55,629 nucleotides of DNA. It comes from an uncultured Acidobacteriia bacterium. GTDB lineage: Bacteria; Acidobacteriota; Terriglobia; Bryobacterales; Bryobacteraceae. The notes below the pieces were generated by a model. It did no database searches, was not told the DNA's origin, and saw nothing but the letters and a program-made list of their open reading frames with translations. The stretch lies in contig CAIKAS010000220.1 in assembly GCA_903825445.1 (NCBI GenBank), positions 1 through 55,629 of the forward strand. Reading direction: 5' to 3'. The translations under genes and the position numbers were made by a program. Each line of letters begins with the position of its first letter. Position 1 is the first letter of the stretch. Positions 16,731 to 25,162 of the stretch are shown here, one piece after another.

Positions 16731-17954
16731 ATGGGCCGCCTGACGGGATTGCTTGGCATCGTAGTAATCCTGGCGGTGGCCTGGGCATCCTCCCGGCACA
16801 AGAAGGCGATCAAGCCGAGAGTTGTGGTCTGGGGTTTAGGGCTTCAGTTCGCGTTTGCGATTCTGGTACTGAAGACGGATTTCGGCAAGATATTTCAGTC
16901 AGTTAGTACGGCGGTCGCGGCCATGCTGGGGTACTCAGAGGCCGGGGCCGCTTTTCTTTTTGGCGATACTCTGGGGCGGTCGAGCGGGTCATTGGGGACG
17001 ATCTTCGCGTTCCAGGTGCTGCCGATCATCATTTTCATTGCGTCGTTCTTTTCGATTCTGTACTACCTGGGCGTGATGCAGGTGATCGTGAAGGCATTCG
17101 CGATCGCGATGCAGAAGATCATGGGAGCGAGTGGCGCGGAATCGCTGAACGTGGCTGCCAGCATCTTCATGGGGCAAACGGAAGCGCCGCTGACGATTCG
17201 CCCCTTTCTGGCCGGCATGACGCAGTCCGAATTGTTCACAATCATGGTAAGCGGCATGGCGCATGTTTCGGGCGCTGTGATGGCTGCGTATGTGATGTTT
17301 GCGCATGTGGAAATTCAGCATCTGCTGACGGCGGTGATAATGACTGCTCCGGCAACGATCATGCTTGCTAAGATCATCGAGCCTGAGACGGGCGTTCCGG
17401 TGACCGCTGGCAAGGTCGAAGTCAAGCTGGAAAACACAGCGGTGAACATCATCGACGCAGCAGCGCAAGGGGCAGGCGACGGACTGCATCTGGTGCTGAA
17501 CATTGCTGCCATGCTGATCGCATTTCTGGCGCTGATTGCGATGGTGAACGGTGGGTTTGGCAAGATTCACGGTATGATCGGCTGGTTCCCGGAATCGATG
17601 CAACAATTGTTCGGGATTGTGTTTGCGCCGATTGCCTGGATGTTGGGGGTGCCGTGGAAGGATTGTTCGGCAATTGGGCAATTGCTGGGTGAGCGCCTGG
17701 TGACCAACGAATTCATCGCGTTTATCGACTTGGGCAAGATCAAGTCGCAGCTGAATCCGCATTCGTTTACGATTGCGACGTATGCGCTGTGTGGTTTCGC
17801 GAATTTCAGCTCGATCGCGATACAGTTGGGCGGCATTGGCGCGCTGGCTCCGACGCGGAAGGGCGACCTGGCCCGGATGGGTATGCGCGCGGTGATGGCG
17901 GGGACGATGGCGAATTTCATGTCGGCCTGTATTGCCGGGATGCTGATTAACTAA
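16731..17954 (+). CDS. nupC: NupC-type concentrative nucleoside transporter
   Basis: A 407-residue inner-membrane protein with many hydrophobic segments. The three CNT-family regions are present: an N-terminal helix pair, the gate region FQVLPIIIFIASFFSILYYLG and the C-terminal domain with GQTEAPL, TNEFIAF and CGFANFSSIAIQLGG. CNT carriers import nucleosides with H+ or Na+. Its place between the two phosphorylases shows that the operon takes up nucleosides and cleaves them. A weak -10 (TACGAT, 16718-16723) lies in the 16-bp gap after deoA, but readthrough from deoA is more likely. Confidence 0.92.
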   Translation: MGRLTGLLGIVVILAVAWASSRHKKAIKPRVVVWGLGLQFAFAILVLKTDFGKIFQSVSTAVAAMLGYSEAGAAFLFGDTLGRSSGSLGTIFAFQVLPIIIFIASFFSILYYLGVMQVIVKAFAIAMQKIMGASGAESLNVAASIFMGQTEAPLTIRPFLAGMTQSELFTIMVSGMAHVSGAVMAAYVMFAHVEIQHLLTAVIMTAPATIMLAKIIEPETGVPVTAGKVEVKLENTAVNIIDAAAQGAGDGLHLVLNIAAMLIAFLALIAMVNGGFGKIHGMIGWFPESMQQLFGIVFAPIAWMLGVPWKDCSAIGQLLGERLVTNEFIAFIDLGKIKSQLNPHSFTIATYALCGFANFSSIAIQLGGIGALAPTRKGDLARMGMRAVMAGTMANFMSACIAGMLIN

Positions 17955-17972
17955 CACGGCGCAGTGCGCGAG

Positions 17973-17990
17973 ACACAGATGAACGCAGAT
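17973..17990 (+). repeat. 10-bp periodic element, ACGCAGAT type (copy 2)
   Basis: ACACAGAT, two bases, then ACGCAGAT: the same 10-bp period as at 8111-8140. Here it overlaps the start codon of the purine phosphorylase (ATG at 17979), so it encodes the first residues MNAD. It may be a coincidental match or a remnant of an inserted repeat. Confidence 0.35.
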
Positions 17991-18776
17991 AGCTTTATCG
18001 AATCCCGAATTTCCGTTAGGCCGCGCGTTGCCGTGGTGTTGGGCAGCGGATTGGGCGCGTTTGCGGATGCACTGGAGAATCCGGTCGTGATCCCGTATGG
18101 CGAGATTCCGGGGTGGCCGAAGTCTACGGCAATTGGGCACGCCGGGAAACTGGTCGCGGGGAGAGTAGAAGGGTGCCCTGTGGCTGCGCTGGCGGGTCGC
18201 GCACATCTGTATGAAGGGTACACGGCGCAACAGGCGGTATTCGGGATTCGCACACTGCTGAGACTGGGTGTAGAATCCGTGGTGCTCACCAATGCGGCGG
18301 GCGGGATCAATCCAAAGTTTGCGGCTGGGCAACTGGTACTGATTTCGGATCACATTAATTTGCTGGGGCAGAATCCGCTGACCGGGCCGAACGACGATTC
18401 GCTGGGCCCTCGTTTCCCCGACATGAGCGAGGCGTATTCAATTCGATATCGGGAGATGGCGCGCGCGGCGGGCAGGGAAATGGGACTCGAACTCCCGGAG
18501 GGCGTTTACGCTGCTGTGTCAGGGCCGAGTTATGAGACGCCTGCGGAGATTCGGTACATGCGAACGATTGGCGCCGACCTGGTGGGTATGTCGACGGTGC
18601 CGGAGACGATCGCCGCGAATCACATGGGAATGAAGGTGCTGGGGATTTCATGTGTGACGAATGCAGCGGCAGGCGTCATCGATCAAAAACTGAACCACGC
18701 CGAAGTACTGGAAGTGGGCGAACGAATGAAGGGAACGCTGATTGAATTACTGCGGCGCGTGATCCCGCGATTATGA
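17979..18776 (+). CDS. punA: Purine-nucleoside phosphorylase
   Basis: A 265-residue trimeric-type PNP. It has VVLGSGLG near the N-terminus (phosphate loop), GRAHLYEGY, TNAAGGIN, GPSYETPAEIR and VGMSTVPE, and ends with the CVTNAAAG loop. It cleaves guanosine, inosine and deoxy forms with phosphate. The ATG at 17979 was chosen; a GTG at 17964 is possible and would add five residues. The stop overlaps the cytidine deaminase start (ATGA), so translation is coupled. Confidence 0.93.
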   Translation: MNADSFIESRISVRPRVAVVLGSGLGAFADALENPVVIPYGEIPGWPKSTAIGHAGKLVAGRVEGCPVAALAGRAHLYEGYTAQQAVFGIRTLLRLGVESVVLTNAAGGINPKFAAGQLVLISDHINLLGQNPLTGPNDDSLGPRFPDMSEAYSIRYREMARAAGREMGLELPEGVYAAVSGPSYETPAEIRYMRTIGADLVGMSTVPETIAANHMGMKVLGISCVTNAAAGVIDQKLNHAEVLEVGERMKGTLIELLRRVIPRL

Positions 18777-19159
18777 ACGACCCGCTCATCGATGCGGCGA
18801 CTCTGGTTCGTCAGAATGCTCGCGCGACTTTCTCGAAGTTCAAGGTGGGCGCCGCGGTGCAGGACGATACCGGCCGCATCCACACTGGATGCAATGTCGA
18901 GAACGCAACGTACGGGCTGACTGTCTGCGCGGAGCGCGTGGCTGTTTTTAAAGCCATTTCAGAGGGCGCGCGAAGCTTCGCGCGCGTGGCCGTAGTTGCG
19001 GATACGGAATCGCTGACGCCGCCCTGCGGGGCCTGTCGTCAGATTCTCTGGGAGTTTTGCGGCGATGTGGAGATTGTGCTCGCGAACCTGGCGGGTAAAA
19101 CGGAGACGCTGCGGCTGGGTACGCTTTTCCCGAGGGCTTTCGATGCTTCGTTCCTTTAG
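18773..19159 (+). CDS. cdd: Cytidine deaminase
   Basis: A 128-residue zinc cytidine deaminase of the short tetrameric type. The zinc site is complete: CAE in TVCAERVAV and the PPCGACRQ pair of cysteines. It also has FKVGAAV and GCNVENATYG. It converts cytidine or deoxycytidine to uridine forms, which feed the pyrimidine phosphorylase upstream. It overlaps the purine phosphorylase gene by 4 bp and the following amidohydrolase gene by 17 bp. Confidence 0.94.
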   Translation: MNDPLIDAATLVRQNARATFSKFKVGAAVQDDTGRIHTGCNVENATYGLTVCAERVAVFKAISEGARSFARVAVVADTESLTPPCGACRQILWEFCGDVEIVLANLAGKTETLRLGTLFPRAFDASFL

Positions 19160-20525
19160 TCTGCTGCTTGTTTTTGCTGCCGGATTGCTGGCGGCGCCCT
19201 GCGATCTGATCGTGAGCGGGCGGTACGTGGTCACAATGGACGCGTCACGGCGTGTTATCGAAAATGGCGCGGTGGCAATTCGTGCGGATAGGATCGTGGC
19301 GGCGGGGCCGCGGGCGGAGATCGACCGGAACTGGCAGCCGAAGCGACGCATCGACCGTCCAAATTCGATGCTAACCCCTGGGTTGATTAATACGCATACG
19401 CATGCGGCGATGTCGTTATTTCGCGGGATTGCGAACGACGTGAAACTGCAGGACTGGCTGAATAATTTCATCTTTCCCGCCGAGGCAAAGAACGTCACGC
19501 CCGACTTTGTGCGCTGGGGAACACGGCTGGCGTCACTCGAAATGCTGCTGGGCGGCACGACCACCTTCACTGACATGTACTACTTCGAGGATGTCGTCGC
19601 TGAGACCGCGAAAGAAGCCGGCATACGTGGCGTGCTGGGCGAGACGATTATCAAGTTCCCCGTTGCCGACGCGAAGACGCCGGAAGAAGGACTGAAATAC
19701 GCGGAGAGATTCCTGGCGCGATTCAAAGGAGACCCGCTGGTAGTGGCGGCAGTCGCCCCGCATGCGCCGTACACGAATTCGGACGAGACGCTCAAGGCGG
19801 CGCGAGCGCTGGCAAATAAATATGGTGTGCCGATTGTGATCCACCTGTCGGAAACGAAAAAAGAGAACGATGATATGCAAGCCACGCGGCATATGAGTCC
19901 GACGGAGATGCTGAACTCGCTGGGTTTCTTCAACGGACGGACCATCGCCGCTCATTGCGTGTGGGTGAACGACCGCGACATGACGATTCTGAGATCGCAT
20001 AATGTCGGGGTGGCGCACAATCCTTCGAGCAACATGATGCTGGCGAGCGGGACCGCACCAGTGCCGGAGATGCTAAAGCGGGGGATTGCGGTCGGATTAG
20101 GCACGGACGGGCCGGCTGGCAGCAACAACGATTTCGACCTGATGGAAGAGATGGATCTGGCGGCGAAGCTGCAGAAACTGGTTCGCAACGATCCTGAGGC
20201 GCTATCGGCAAAACAGTCATTCGAAATGGCGACCATTGGCGGGGCGCGTGCGCTCGGGATGGAGAAGGATATTGGGTCGCTGGAGGCGGGGAAACGCGCG
20301 GACCTGATTTCTATCGAGCTGGATGCGCCGAATGCGGTGCCAATGTATGACATTTATTCGCAGCTGGTTTATGCGCTAAAGGCGTCCAACGTCGTGGACG
20401 TTGTGGTCAACGGGCGCGAGGTAGTTCGGGATAAAAGGTGTCTGACGCTGGATCAGGCAGCGGTGGTGGCCAAGGCGCGGGAGTACGGAATTGCGGTGGC
20501 TGCGTCAGTGAAGCAAAAGCACTGA
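19143..20525 (+). CDS. Amidohydrolase, MtaD/SAH-deaminase-like, with predicted signal peptide
   Basis: A 460-residue amidohydrolase of the TrzA/ATZ/MtaD group. Metal-binding HTH is at residues 85-87, with HAPYT, a His in IHLSET, and GTDGPAGSNND near 320. The pattern is close to 5'-methylthioadenosine/S-adenosylhomocysteine deaminases, in keeping with its place in a nucleoside operon. The N-terminus (MLRSFSLLLV, then an alanine-rich run) looks like a signal peptide, which is unusual for this family. The start at 19143 was chosen over a longer frame at 19065 because the extra residues lie inside cdd and are not conserved in character. Confidence 0.85.
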   Translation: MLRSFSLLLVFAAGLLAAPCDLIVSGRYVVTMDASRRVIENGAVAIRADRIVAAGPRAEIDRNWQPKRRIDRPNSMLTPGLINTHTHAAMSLFRGIANDVKLQDWLNNFIFPAEAKNVTPDFVRWGTRLASLEMLLGGTTTFTDMYYFEDVVAETAKEAGIRGVLGETIIKFPVADAKTPEEGLKYAERFLARFKGDPLVVAAVAPHAPYTNSDETLKAARALANKYGVPIVIHLSETKKENDDMQATRHMSPTEMLNSLGFFNGRTIAAHCVWVNDRDMTILRSHNVGVAHNPSSNMMLASGTAPVPEMLKRGIAVGLGTDGPAGSNNDFDLMEEMDLAAKLQKLVRNDPEALSAKQSFEMATIGGARALGMEKDIGSLEAGKRADLISIELDAPNAVPMYDIYSQLVYALKASNVVDVVVNGREVVRDKRCLTLDQAAVVAKAREYGIAVAASVKQKH

Positions 20526-20544
20526 TGGGTGAGAAGTTCTCGAA

Positions 20545-21639
20545 TCAGCCGATCGGAACCTGATCGACAATCTCGATGCCAAAACCTTCCAGTGCGACGA
20601 TGCGGCGCGGATGATTTGTCAGCAGCCGAATTGTACGCAGGCCGAGATCGGACAGGATCTGCGCGCCGATGCCGACTTCATGTTGCTGTGGCGGGCGAGC
20701 GATATGGCGGTCGTGACCGATCAGGCGATTGTCTTCTACGCGTAAGCCAAGCCCGGTCGGGTGCAGATAGACGAGCGCTCCGTGGCCCTCCTCGGCAATT
20801 CTTTTCATGGAACCATGCACAAGATCCTGGCAATCGCAGGGCGACGCGGCGAACAGGTTGCCATATGCGCAATGCGAGTGCATGCGGACGAGTACATTAC
20901 TTTTACCCGCGATATCGCCGCGAGTGAGTACCAGGTGGGATTCGGGGCTGAGGTCACTTGTATAGAGAATAGTGCGGAAGTCGCCGAACTCGGTTCGGAT
21001 GGTGCCTTCGGCGCGGCGGTGGACGCAGTGTTCGTTCTTCAGCCGGAAGCGGATCAGCTCAGCGACCGAAATCATCTTCAGTCGGTGAGCAGCGCAGAAT
21101 TCCTTTAACTGCGGCACGCGGGCCATAGTACCGTCGTCGTTCATGATTTCGCAGATGACGCCGGACGGGTGAAGTCCGGCCATACGCGCGAGATCGACGG
21201 AAGCTTCGGTCTGGCCGGCGCGTACGAGCACGCCACCTTCGCGGGCACGTAGTGGGAAAACGTGACCTGGGCGGGCCAGATCGCCAGGCCTGGTGGCCGG
21301 GTCGACACAGGCCAGGATAGTGCGGGTGCGGTCCGCTGCCGAGATGCCGGTGGTGACGCCTTCCAGTGCGTCAATGGCCTCGCAGAAGGCTGTTCCGAAG
21401 TTCGAGGTATTGTTCGGCGACATGAGCGGCAGCCGGAGTTCGTCGCAACGCTCCGGGGTGAGGGTGAGGCAGATAAGGCCGCGTCCGTGCGTGGCCATGA
21501 AATTGATGATCTCGGGTGTGACCTTTTCGGCAGCGATCGTGAGGTCGCCTTCATTTTCACGGTCTTCGTCGTCGACGACCACCAGCATGCGGCCGGCACG
21601 GATCTCTTCGATGGCTTCTGGAACGGTTGCGAAAGGCAT
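20545..21639 (-). CDS. ribBA: RibBA: DHBP synthase fused to a degenerate GTP cyclohydrolase II domain
   Basis: A 364-residue bifunctional-type protein of riboflavin synthesis. Residues 1-200 form a full 3,4-dihydroxy-2-butanone-4-phosphate synthase, with [11 protein letters not shown] at 23-33 and [18 protein letters not shown]. Residues 210-364 are the cyclohydrolase II fold and keep the three zinc cysteines (257, 268, 270). However, the usual RCDCG has become PCDCQ, the RQEGRGIGL loop has become HPTGLGL (293-299), and the region normally carrying the catalytic Tyr and Arg (GYDTVEAN and the RD(Y/F) stretch) is shortened and unlike the family (309-322). The first half should be active; the second may not be. 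The gene converges with the nucleoside operon. Confidence 0.9.
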   Translation of the reverse strand: MPFATVPEAIEEIRAGRMLVVVDDEDRENEGDLTIAAEKVTPEIINFMATHGRGLICLTLTPERCDELRLPLMSPNNTSNFGTAFCEAIDALEGVTTGISAADRTRTILACVDPATRPGDLARPGHVFPLRAREGGVLVRAGQTEASVDLARMAGLHPSGVICEIMNDDGTMARVPQLKEFCAAHRLKMISVAELIRFRLKNEHCVHRRAEGTIRTEFGDFRTILYTSDLSPESHLVLTRGDIAGKSNVLVRMHSHCAYGNLFAASPCDCQDLVHGSMKRIAEEGHGALVYLHPTGLGLRVEDNRLIGHDRHIARPPQQHEVGIGAQILSDLGLRTIRLLTNHPRRIVALEGFGIEIVDQVPIG

Positions 21640-21656
21640 TGCCAGGGGGAAATTCC

Positions 21657-21662
21657 ACTATA
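21657..21662 (-). promoter_or_regulatory. Candidate -10 box (TATAGT) for ribBA
   Basis: The complement reads TATAGT, whose upstream edge is 23 nt before the ribBA ATG (21639). This fits the -10-to-start spacing at other genes here. No clear -35 was found. I see no FMN riboswitch in the short leader. Confidence 0.4.
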
Positions 21663-21712
21663 GCGTTGGGGGTTGAATGGAAAGCTGAGAAGCGTGTAAT
21701 AATTGACAACCG

Positions 21713-24253
21713 ATGGACCGTGCGTGGCGGCAATACTCAATTCTGCTTTTCGTGTTCCTGTGCGCGGCAGTCTATAACGCGGGCAACATACGCTACGTGC
21801 TTCACTCCCTGCGATACCCTTCTGCGGTGGCGGAAGCCCCGTTCACTCTCCAGAATGCCACCCGTCTGGTTGGCAGCGGTGCTTTATGGAACGACGAAAT
21901 CCTCTCCATCAACGGAAAACCGTTCACTGCCAAGGATCAGTACCAAAGGGCAGTGGCGCTTGCCCGTCCAGGCGATAAGCTGGTGCTGGTACTGAGCGAA
22001 CCCTCGGGCCGCGCCATCGAAAGAATACTGGTCTTCGATAGTCAGGCCGGAAGATATTCCTCAACCGCGAACATCGCGTTGACTCTGTGTCTCGATGTCT
22101 TCGTTCCGCTTGTGTGCCTTTGTCTTGGTTTCGGCGTCGCGTTCATCCGGCCGCACGACCGGAACGCGTGGTTGCTGCTATTCGTGCTGATCGGTTTCGG
22201 CGGGCTGCTGAGTTCGAGCGACTGGTATCCGCCGGTACCCGATCTGGGGCTGTTGTGGACAGGGCTTTGTAACACCAGTTGGTGCGTCGCAATGCTGCTG
22301 TTTGTGATCAACTTTCCGACCCGGTTCGGACAGGATCGCCGCCGACCGTGGTTGAAGTACCTGGTGATTGTTCCCGCAATCATTGTTGGAATTACTCTCT
22401 GGAGTATTCTCCTCCTCTGGAATCACGACATCGATCTTGCGCAGCGGTTCCGTTCGCTCTTGTCGGTGCTGTCGCCCGCGAATCTTGTGCTCCAGATGCT
22501 CACCCTCTCGCTGTTCTTTATGGTGTTGGGTGTGAGGTCTGGTACCGAAAACGCGCCCGGCGACCGTCGACGTTTGAGGATACTGCGAACCGGGGCTGCC
22601 CTTAGCTTTGCGCCGATGTTCCCTATCGTGCTGTACGCGGTGATTCGGGGGCGGGATGTACTGGCCGGGGTGCCATGGCCGTTGCAGGTATTTGCATTTT
22701 TCATGATGGCGCTGTTCCCGGTGACACTTGCATACGTGATTGTGGTCGAGCGCGCTATGGATCTGAACTTCGTGATCCGGCAAAGCGTGCAGTATGCGCT
22801 GGCTCGCGGCGGGGTGCGGGCGTTGCGTATCGTGATTATCGCGATCTTTGTGAATATGGTGTTGAGCGCATCGCACGCCACGTCGGCTGCCAGTTGGGTG
22901 CGGACGATGGGTATCGGGCTGCTTGGGCTTGTGGTGCTACGGCAGCGTGTGGCGACGAAGGCTTCGACGTGGGTGGATAGGAAATTCTTTCGGGAAGCCT
23001 ATGACGCGGAATCCGTGCTTAGCGAACTTGCGGTGGAGGCTGGGCGCTACGTAGAGATCAATCCATTGCTGGAGACTGTGGCCCAGCGAATATCCGGGAC
23101 GCTGCATATTCCCGATATCGTTATGTTGATCCGGGACGGCGAGTCTTACAGGACTCGGTACTCCACCCGTCCCGGCGAGCCAATGGACATTGCGGCGAAC
23201 GGTCGCATCATAGGAGCCCTGCGCGAAAAAAATGCACCGCTTGAGGTTTATTTCGATAATCCCGAGCCTTGGATTCATGCATTGAATGCTGAAGAGATCC
23301 AGACACTGGATTTCATGCGTTCGCAATTGCTGCTGCCTCTGAAAGGGCGCGGCAGTCAGGACGGTCAGATTATCGGGATCCTGAGCCTTGGGCCGAAGAA
23401 GTCGGAAGCCCCTTATTCGAAGACGGATATCCGACTATTGCAGGCTGTGGCGTGGCAGATGGGTATGGCGCTCGAGAACAGCCGCCTGGCCACGTCGCTG
23501 GCCCAAGAGGCGGCGCACAGGGAAGTGCTGAATCGCGAACTTGAGATTGCGAGGGAAGTCCAGGAGCGGTTGTTTCCGCAGAAGTTTCCGAAAGTGGAAG
23601 GGGTCGATTGCTTTGGGTATTGCCGGCCGGCGCGCGGCGTCGGTGGCGATTACTACGACTTCGTGGACCAGCCAGACGGGAAGCTGGGGATCGCGATCGG
23701 TGACGTTTCGGGGAAGGGGATTGCGGCGGCACTGCTGATGGCCAGTCTGCAGGCATCGCTGCGCGGGCAGGCGATGGCGGGGATTCACGATCTGGCTGAA
23801 CTGATGTGTAATGTGAACAAGCTGGTCTACGACGCATCGCAGAGTAACCGGTATGCGACATTCTTCTATGGCGAATTCGATCCGGCTAACCGCGTATTTT
23901 TATATGTGAACGCGGGGCACAATGCACCCGTGGTGCTACGCGGAGATGAAGTTGTTCGGTTAGCGGCGAGCGGCCCGGTGGTGGGGTTGCTGCCCGGCGT
24001 CGGTTATACGATGGACCGCTGCCAGATGCAGGCCGGCGATATCTTTATCGGATATACGGACGGAATCAGCGAGGCGATGAATGAGCAGGACGAGGAGTGG
24101 GAGGAAGACCGCTTCATCGCCGCGGCCAGAGCTTGCGCACGGGGCAGTGCCAAGGAGTTGATCGAAGGGGTTTTCCGATGCGCCGATGAGTTTACCGGGG
24201 CTGCGAAACAGTACGACGATATGACGTTGCTGGTGATGAAACTCGCGGGTTGA
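21713..24253 (+). CDS. Membrane SpoIIE/RsbU-type protein phosphatase with PDZ-like and GAF domains
   Basis: An 846-residue signalling protein. In order: one helix (about 8-25), a PDZ-like domain (about 45-105, with DEILSINGKPF), about eight more membrane segments (120-400), a GAF-like domain (about 430-585), a coiled linker (REVLNRELEIAREVQERLFPQ) and a PP2C/SpoIIE phosphatase (610-846). The phosphatase keeps its metal acids in GGDYYDF, GDVSGKG and YTDGISE. Such enzymes dephosphorylate anti-sigma antagonists or other Ser/Thr phosphoproteins. The architecture suggests sensing at the membrane and perhaps in the periplasm. The start follows AATAAT-like sequence and diverges from ribBA. Confidence 0.88.
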   Translation: MDRAWRQYSILLFVFLCAAVYNAGNIRYVLHSLRYPSAVAEAPFTLQNATRLVGSGALWNDEILSINGKPFTAKDQYQRAVALARPGDKLVLVLSEPSGRAIERILVFDSQAGRYSSTANIALTLCLDVFVPLVCLCLGFGVAFIRPHDRNAWLLLFVLIGFGGLLSSSDWYPPVPDLGLLWTGLCNTSWCVAMLLFVINFPTRFGQDRRRPWLKYLVIVPAIIVGITLWSILLLWNHDIDLAQRFRSLLSVLSPANLVLQMLTLSLFFMVLGVRSGTENAPGDRRRLRILRTGAALSFAPMFPIVLYAVIRGRDVLAGVPWPLQVFAFFMMALFPVTLAYVIVVERAMDLNFVIRQSVQYALARGGVRALRIVIIAIFVNMVLSASHATSAASWVRTMGIGLLGLVVLRQRVATKASTWVDRKFFREAYDAESVLSELAVEAGRYVEINPLLETVAQRISGTLHIPDIVMLIRDGESYRTRYSTRPGEPMDIAANGRIIGALREKNAPLEVYFDNPEPWIHALNAEEIQTLDFMRSQLLLPLKGRGSQDGQIIGILSLGPKKSEAPYSKTDIRLLQAVAWQMGMALENSRLATSLAQEAAHREVLNRELEIAREVQERLFPQKFPKVEGVDCFGYCRPARGVGGDYYDFVDQPDGKLGIAIGDVSGKGIAAALLMASLQASLRGQAMAGIHDLAELMCNVNKLVYDASQSNRYATFFYGEFDPANRVFLYVNAGHNAPVVLRGDEVVRLAASGPVVGLLPGVGYTMDRCQMQAGDIFIGYTDGISEAMNEQDEEWEEDRFIAAARACARGSAKELIEGVFRCADEFTGAAKQYDDMTLLVMKLAG

Positions 24254-24297
24254 TGGCGAAGAAAAGGGCCGACTCTAACGTGCCCTTATCCTTTCGT

Positions 24298-24303
24298 TAC
24301 AAT
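24298..24303 (+). promoter_or_regulatory. Candidate -10 box (TACAAT) for the cdaA operon
   Basis: TACAAT lies 22 nt before the cdaA ATG in the 66-bp gap after the phosphatase gene. No clear -35 is seen. It would allow cdaA-cdaR-glmM to be expressed apart from the phosphatase. Confidence 0.4.
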
Positions 24304-24319
24304 AAGATCTGAGTTTCCT

Positions 24320-25162
24320 ATGCTGCCGGCACTGGCAAGTTTCGAATTTCCGCGGCTTGGCCTCACGGCTATGCTCGACATCATCGCGGTCGCAGCCGTT
24401 CTGTATCAGTTGCTGCAGATTGTCCGGGGAACGCGGGCCGCGCATATTCTGGTCGGGGTGTTGACCATTCTGATCCTCTATCAGGTGGCATTGCAACTGG
24501 GCCTGGAGACTTTGCGCTCCATGCTGGCTTCGCTGGCGCCATATCTGGGTGTGGCTATTATCGTGCTGTTTCAGCAAGAGATCAGGCGCGCACTGGGAAG
24601 ACTGGGAAGGCGACGGCTGCTTGGCGGCTATCATGCGCCGGAATCCACCGAAGAAATATTGCTCGCGATTGCCACCATGTCGCGAGACCAGACGGGCGGG
24701 TTGATCGTTCTTGAGCGTGATGCCGGATTGCGTACGTTTGTGGAGAGCGGCGTGCGTCTGGATGCGCACGTTTCGCGCGATCTGCTGCTCTCCATTTTCA
24801 TGCCAGGTACCGCGCTGCACGATGGCGCCGTGATTATTCAGAAAGACCGCATTTCGGCGGCGGCATGTTTCCTGCCACTCAGCGTACGGCCGGAGGTGTC
24901 CAGTCGTCTTGGCACGCGGCATCGCGCGGGCTTGGGCATCACCGAAGAGTCCGATGCGCTGGCGTTGATCGTCAGCGAAGAAACAGGCGCGATCTCGGTG
25001 GCCTCTGGCGGAGAAATGGAATCGAACGTCACGATTGAACGCGCGGAAGAGCGGATTCGCCGTCATTTCGGGTTTAAGGGCGTGATTGCTCACGGACCGG
25101 CGCGAGTGCCGGGAGTTACGAAGGTGGAAGAGATTCGCCCGGTCGGGAAGGTTGGCCGATGA
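24320..25162 (+). CDS. cdaA: Diadenylate cyclase CdaA
   Basis: A 280-residue membrane diadenylate cyclase. Three hydrophobic helices fill about residues 15-85. The DAC domain follows, with the active-site DGA at 168-170 (LHDGAVII) and GTRHRAGLG from 198. It makes c-di-AMP from two ATP at the inner face of the membrane. It is followed by cdaR and glmM, the conserved arrangement in which the YbbR protein and GlmM modulate the cyclase. The stop overlaps cdaR (ATGA). Confidence 0.95.
   Translation: MLPALASFEFPRLGLTAMLDIIAVAAVLYQLLQIVRGTRAAHILVGVLTILILYQVALQLGLETLRSMLASLAPYLGVAIIVLFQQEIRRALGRLGRRRLLGGYHAPESTEEILLAIATMSRDQTGGLIVLERDAGLRTFVESGVRLDAHVSRDLLLSIFMPGTALHDGAVIIQKDRISAAACFLPLSVRPEVSSRLGTRHRAGLGITEESDALALIVSEETGAISVASGGEMESNVTIERAEERIRRHFGFKGVIAHGPARVPGVTKVEEIRPVGKVGR

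Noticed and set aside
16989..18353. A 454-codon minus-strand frame
   Set aside because: It lies opposite nupC and the purine phosphorylase, both certain. Its translation is low-complexity in His, Arg and Gln.
20531..20541. GAGAAGTTCTC palindrome between convergent genes
   Set aside because: Too short a stem with too small a loop to be a terminator, and no T-run follows.
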